A DNA stretch of 64,000 nucleotides. Source: Cololabis saira. Its lineage: Eukaryota; Chordata; Actinopteri; Beloniformes; Belonidae. Of this stretch, positions 59,716-64,000 are shown piece after piece. The number at the start of each line of letters is the position of its first letter. The stretch's first letter is position 1. The translations under genes were made by a program, and so were the position numbers. The stretch lies in contig NC_084599.1 of NCBI RefSeq assembly GCF_033807715.1, forward strand, positions 29,321,625 to 29,385,624, read 5' to 3'. The notes beneath the pieces are model-generated. The model had not been told where the DNA came from, made no database searches, and worked only from the letters and a program-made list of their open reading frames with translations.

Positions 59716-60565
59716 AATTAAAGCTGCAAGCAGTGATGAACGGGCCCTCGCACCATTGTGCACGTTCAGGCTGCAGTGGAAGCGCTTGTATGACTTGCAT
59801 GTAGATTCTTCAGGCCTGGACATTTAGCGGATTCAGCGGATGACACCAGCCACGACTCTCTATATCAAACCATTCAAAAGTTATGGCAGAAAATAGGAAA
59901 TATCAGATATCGACCAATCAGAAGAAGGGACGGGGCTAATTCATGCCAATGAAGGTTAAGTACTCAATATTGAGTCCGATGACACGACCAACGAGTCTTT
60001 ATGTCAAACCATTCAAAAGTTAGCCTATGGCATAAAGTAGGAACTATCAAATATGGACCAATCAGGTGAAGGGGGGGCGCGCTTTTTGTCGTCTATCGTC
60101 GCCATGGTAACACTTTTAAACATTTGTTTATTGGATTTTCACAGAAGTATACAAAGCAGAGGTAGTTTTGTAGTTACATGCAAACTTCCAGTACAACCCA
60201 GTAAATAGAAACCTTATAAAAGAAAAGACTGCGTTCAGCCATGGTAACACTTTTGACTGAGAAAAGTAATGTGCATCGTCGCAGGAGGGAGACGCACATT
60301 TTGATGTATAACACACCTGGGTGCACGTTACGGTTCGGGCCGCATTAACGGCCAAAGAAATGGCATAAATTGCGCCAAAATTACACGATTAATTACATTT
60401 TTTGCCAGGCCTGGCTTGCGTGCAAAATTTGGTGACTTTTGGGGCACGTTTAGGGGGGCAAAAAGGCCCCCCTAAACCCCCATTTCGTAGGAAGAAGGAG
60501 AAAAAAACTAGAAAGATTCTTACAGATACAATAGGGCCTTCGCACTGTCAGTGCTCGGGCCCTAA
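59716..60565. mobile_element. Teleost interspersed repeat (ends with GGGCCC motifs)
   Basis: Begins near AAAGCTGCAAGCAGTGATGA / GAACGGGCCCTCGCACC and ends TCAGTGCTCGGGCCCTAATT. Internal duplicated blocks (AAACCATTCAAAAGTTA at about 59868 and 60005) show tandem structure. I recognise this as a widespread fish repeat but not its superfamily. Confidence 0.55.
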
Positions 60566-60629
60566 TTGAATAAATAAATTCCATACATTGTCCTTATGAT
60601 TTGAAAGACTTTTATTTTGAAATGAAATG

Positions 60630-60724
60630 CCCAAGGTTATACTGCGCCAGCGTGTCTGACTTGACGGTGGTGTTTCTGCGGGTGCTGAAAGCGGCGGACA
60701 GCAGCCGGATAGATATCTGCAAAG
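60630..60724 (+). other. Candidate CpG-rich first exon pointing right
   Basis: About seven CpGs in 80 bases within AT-rich DNA, ending in the strong donor GCAAAG|GTAAGC at 60725. A short frame from ATGAAATGCCC is open through the donor, but 5' UTR is as likely. In human, RAB3A neighbours MPV17L2, so rab3a is a possible owner; no rab3a coding sequence is in the window. A minus-strand reading is also open for about 34 codons, so strand is not settled. Confidence 0.3.
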
Positions 60725-60730
60725 GTAAGC

Positions 60731-61697
60731 TTTTTTATCACTATTAGAGCAACGAATACATAAAAAGACAGATGATCCTTAAATATACTGCATATTTTTT
60801 TGAAAAGCTTTTAAGTGCGTCTATTATTAAGCAATTGCTTTTAGATAGAGCCGCTGATATAAGATGCTTCCCGAACAGCTGTTTCCATCGTGAAACCCAT
60901 CAAAGGGACGCAGGACGCAGCCCGTAAAATGCATGCAGATCCGTGTTATCTGTGGATGGATGGAGGCTGTCGCTGCTGGAGTGGTCTTTGCTGGGACTCG
61001 GGGCCTGCCCTGTCCTGCAGAAAAAAGGCGTTTCACGGCCATCTCATTCATGAAACGTGCATTGAGCCATATGGGGCGCTCATGGAGTGAGATAAAATAA
61101 TAAAAGATTGAGTTAGATGCTATCATGGTTTTCATGTCACAGTCAAACGGATGGCATTAATTGTGTGATAGTAATTTACATATACTGCACATACAGACAT
61201 ATACAGTGGGCTATACGTGTGTGTGAGGTATTTTTGTGTGATAATCTAGTTGTTGAGTCAGCCTTTTTCCACGACTTTGAAAAGTGAAATATCACAGGAA
61301 AAAAGGGGTTATCTGTCTGATATATGGATTTCCGTTCTTCAAAGTCGCGTCATTTAATGTAGGAGTCTGAACATGAACTAAACAGTTTCCAGGCCACATC
61401 TGCGTCCTCTGCTGACGGGCGGGGAAGTGACTGGCTGTTTGACCTGCAGGCATGAATGACGCATCTGACGCCTCTACCGGGAAGAGAAAAAAACCTGCAC
61501 ACCCATCCGTGATGTTTCACGAGACAAACCCTGCTTCAGGACCACAATGATGCCTTAGCACAACGGGATTTTCTTTAATTATGGTTTGGAGATACTAGTC
61601 GGTTTGCCAGTGGGAAGAATTACCTGCCTATACTGGTCGGGTGCACTGGTTACTTTTCAGCCGGTTAAAAGAGTTAAAGAAGTGATGTTGGTTGGAG
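60731..61697. other. Putative intron or intergenic DNA
   Basis: Moderately CpG-rich at 60860-61090, where overlapping frames occur on both strands without recognisable product. No supported feature. Confidence 0.35.
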
Positions 61698-62260
61698 CAG
61701 GGGCGAAAATCCCGGGGGGGACAGGGGGGACAAGTCCCCCCCATTAGTAAAGCTGTCCCCCCCTAGAATATTTTGAGACAGAATTAATAATTTTGGAACA
61801 ATGCAGTAGTATTTAGTAGTGATGCACCAAAATGAAAATTTGTGGCCGAAACCGAAATAATAATAAACAGTAAAATCTCATCTCTACTTATTTTAGGTGA
61901 AAATCTACTTGAAACAGGTGACAATTGTTGTTTTTTTCCAGTGATGAGTATTGTTTTAAGTGTAATGAAATTTTTTTTAACTAAAAATGAGACATTTTAA
62001 CTAGAAATAAGACAAATATGTTATGGGTTTTTGCAGTGTATTATGTCAGATGTGCTGTATTATTGCCACCTTCCACCTAATACCATTGTTTTGTATTACT
62101 CTAAGAAAGGTCTTCTGCCTGTTTGCGAGATAGAGTTGAAAATGTCAAAATGCTGTATTAAAGGAAGGCTAAAACTTTTATTCCTTGTCCCCCCCTGGAT
62201 TTATTCTCTAAAATGTTACTGTTTATTGTCCCCCCCAACTATGAAACAGGATTTTCTTAG
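61698..62260. mobile_element. Composite of nested hAT-like and foldback fragments
   Basis: The outer element begins CAGGGGCGAAAATCCCGGGG with G-run and C-run hairpins and resumes at 62185-62255 (TTGTCCCCCCCTGGATTTAT ... AACAGGATTTTC); its right terminus is lost. A second hAT-like end, AGTGATGCACCAAAATGAAA, starts near 61818. The foldback fragment at 61886-62039 sits inside both. Confidence 0.65.
61886..62039. repeat. Foldback repeat, right part
   Basis: Right half of the family whose left part is at 34557-34815: GAAAATCTACTTGAAACAGG, CCAGTGATGAGTATTGTTTT and the outer end GGGTTTTTGCAGTGT, the inverse of the left end CACTGCAAAAACTC. Confidence 0.75.
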
Positions 62261-63247
62261 GTTTACTTAGTCGTTGCATAAAAGGTTCTTAGTTAATTAT
62301 AAGCACAGCAGCTTTTATTTTAAAGCAGCCTCTTATAAAAGTGTGTGAAAGAAGAGTCCCAACCAGAAAGAAAACAAACGCACCGACAACAGAAAAAGCC
62401 TTGAGTGCTTTAACTGTGGAGTAAAGATCTACAGTAAAGCAGATAACTGCGGCAGAGAGGGAGACACCTGAGTAAATCTTTCACATAAAAGCCCAATTGT
62501 GGTGTAAAATAATTAAAAAACAGAGGTGAGGTTTGTGCGGCACACTGCAGCACTACAAACATCCTCCACATCATGCCTCACTGCTCCTTTTTGGGTTTCG
62601 GTATAGGGGGAAAAAAAATGAAAAGATGCTATTTTTAGCTTCTCCTCCTCTCATCTACATCCCCACGCTTTCTCAAAGAAAGAGGCACGTGATAGGAGGG
62701 GGAAAAAGCCATCTCAGGCTACCGTGGATCAGGACAGAGGCTCGGTAGCACTGCAGCCGTCTGTGTTTATTCATCATTAGTTATTTTGGTCCGGTTAGTG
62801 GCATATTGAAAACTGATGTGTCAAGGCAACATCTGGTCAGTCAGCTGAGATAAGTTAACAGCACATTAAATGGATTTTAACTAGATGGATTTTTTACCAG
62901 TAAGCTGGAGACTACGTGATCCACTTTTACTGTCCCACTTAAATATTTTGGCATCCACAGAAACAGAGCAGAGCAGGCTGACAGGAGAGACACAAACCCA
63001 AGCAGATTACTGACGGCTCACAGATCCCATGGCTGTAAACGCAACCTTTTAACAACCGTGATAACCTTCTCTGGTGAAATGATGTTCCGATACCATTTTT
63101 ATTCTTTCTTTGGGTATTGGAGGATACATAGAGGACCCAGAGCCCTGTCGTAAAGCTGATTGTCTGCTCCTCTTTAACTGACAAGAAATATGATCCGTCT
63201 CATATTGTTTGGAGAGAGCAGGTTCTATCTGAGTTGTATTTCCAACC
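62261..63247. other. Intergenic or intronic DNA
   Basis: No supported exon or repeat recognised. Confidence 0.4.
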
Positions 63248-63257
63248 TCCAAAGACG

Positions 63258-63707
63258 ACCGCGGTTGAATTGGTTTGATATTGGATATTGGATATTATGA
63301 ATTCAACACCCATAAAACTTGTGATACACTGATTTTGGTCAAACCACTTGTGATGTGTTCATGGTCATCTAGACTATATATCACAAAACAGTAATTATTA
63401 AAAAATCATATATATGGGCATATATATGGGCTGATTTAAAAATCATATATATGGGATGATTTAAAGTGGTTTAATTAATTCAACACCCATAAAACTTGTG
63501 ATACATACCACTGATTTTGGTCATATTGCTTGTGATGTGTTCATGGTCATCTAGACTATATATCACAAGAGAGTAATTATTATAAAATCATATATATGGG
63601 CTGATTTAATGAGGTTTAATGAAAACAATCAGTGTTATGTATCACAAGTTTTATGGGTGTTGAATTCATAATATCCAATATCCAATATATAACCAATTCA
63701 ACCGCAG
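63258..63707. mobile_element. Foldback element with 10-bp TSD (Mutator-like candidate)
   Basis: About 65-70 bp inverted ends: GCGGTTGAATTGGTTTGATA on the left, the inverse of GCGGTTGAATTGGTTATATA on the right, continuing through ATATTGGATATTATGAATTC and CACCCATAAAACTTGTGATA. TCCAAAGACG is repeated exactly at 63248-63257 and 63708-63717. Long inverted ends with a 9-10 bp duplication suit MULE elements. The interior holds a direct duplication (about 63300-63420 and 63478-63600). Confidence 0.8.
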
Positions 63708-63717
63708 TCCAAAGACG

Positions 63718-64000
63718 TAACTTCCTGTGCTGGCTTTCAGAGCAACAAAGAACAAATGGGATTCTGGGGTTTAATATCAGATGGCTGATACCATTATTTT
63801 TAGCAGCATCTATTTCTGATGCTGATATTGATATCGGATCAATGCTACCTTTACAAGCCCTTTGGCCCAGGAATAAATCAATAGGCAGCAGGTGGAAAAG
63901 TCATACTGTAACATCCACATTTGGTAACGTTTGAACTGAGCTCAATTAAGTCACTTAAGTCAAATAATAAAAACATATTTGAGTGTCAGCTTCCTGTAGT
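63718..64000. other. Flanking DNA at the right edge
   Basis: AACTTCCTGTGCTGGCTTT (63719-63737) also occurs with small changes at about 29869, suggesting a dispersed repeat continuing out of the foldback's insertion site. No exon. Confidence 0.4.

Overview
The window is nuclear DNA of a ray-finned (teleost-like) fish. The evidence is spliced vertebrate genes with short exons and long AT-rich introns, no compact gene organisation, long TA, CA and ATT microsatellites, and many transposon families typical of teleosts: an RTE-clade LINE, CR1/L2-type LINE tails, hAT elements with 8-bp target duplications, and TTAA- or TA-flanked MITEs. Almost all open frames without introns in the window are chance frames or repeats.

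Three host genes are supported, all on the minus strand. (1) At 6.8-7.05 kb and 11.7-11.9 kb lie two alternative N-terminal coding exons of a PDE4-type cAMP phosphodiesterase, most likely pde4c. Both end in the same split arginine codon (CG|N), the phase used by the PDE4 family to enter its shared UCR1 exon. The catalytic exons lie off the left edge. A CpG-rich segment at 33.8-34.03 kb has paired CRE sites, a TATA-like stretch and an exon end with a good donor, and may be a distal promoter of the same gene. (2) At 38.7-44.5 kb is a small mucin-like single-pass membrane protein gene (signal peptide, Ser/Thr/Pro-rich ectodomain, transmembrane exon, tentative last exon) that I do not recognise. 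(3) At 47.4-53.2 kb is a complete five-exon mpv17l2 gene, encoding the mitochondrial inner-membrane protein linked to mitoribosome assembly, with one GC-AG intron.

From my knowledge of human 19p13.11, PDE4C, RAB3A and MPV17L2 are neighbours there, so the window appears to keep part of that synteny with a changed relative orientation. No rab3a coding exon is visible. A CpG-rich possible first exon at 60.6 kb points out of the window on the right.

The rest is transposon-rich intron and intergenic DNA. Highlights are a 5'-truncated RTE LINE with an open reverse-transcriptase frame (22.7-24.2 kb), four hAT-type elements with perfect 8-bp duplications (14.4, 34.3, 35.1 and 47.8 kb), a 70-bp TA-flanked mini-transposon (27.5 kb), a duplicated segment with a filled and an empty retroposon site (7.4-9.6 kb), and a foldback element with 10-bp target duplications resembling a Mutator-like element (63.3-63.7 kb). 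I see no prokaryotic-type system, CRISPR array, rRNA or tRNA gene.
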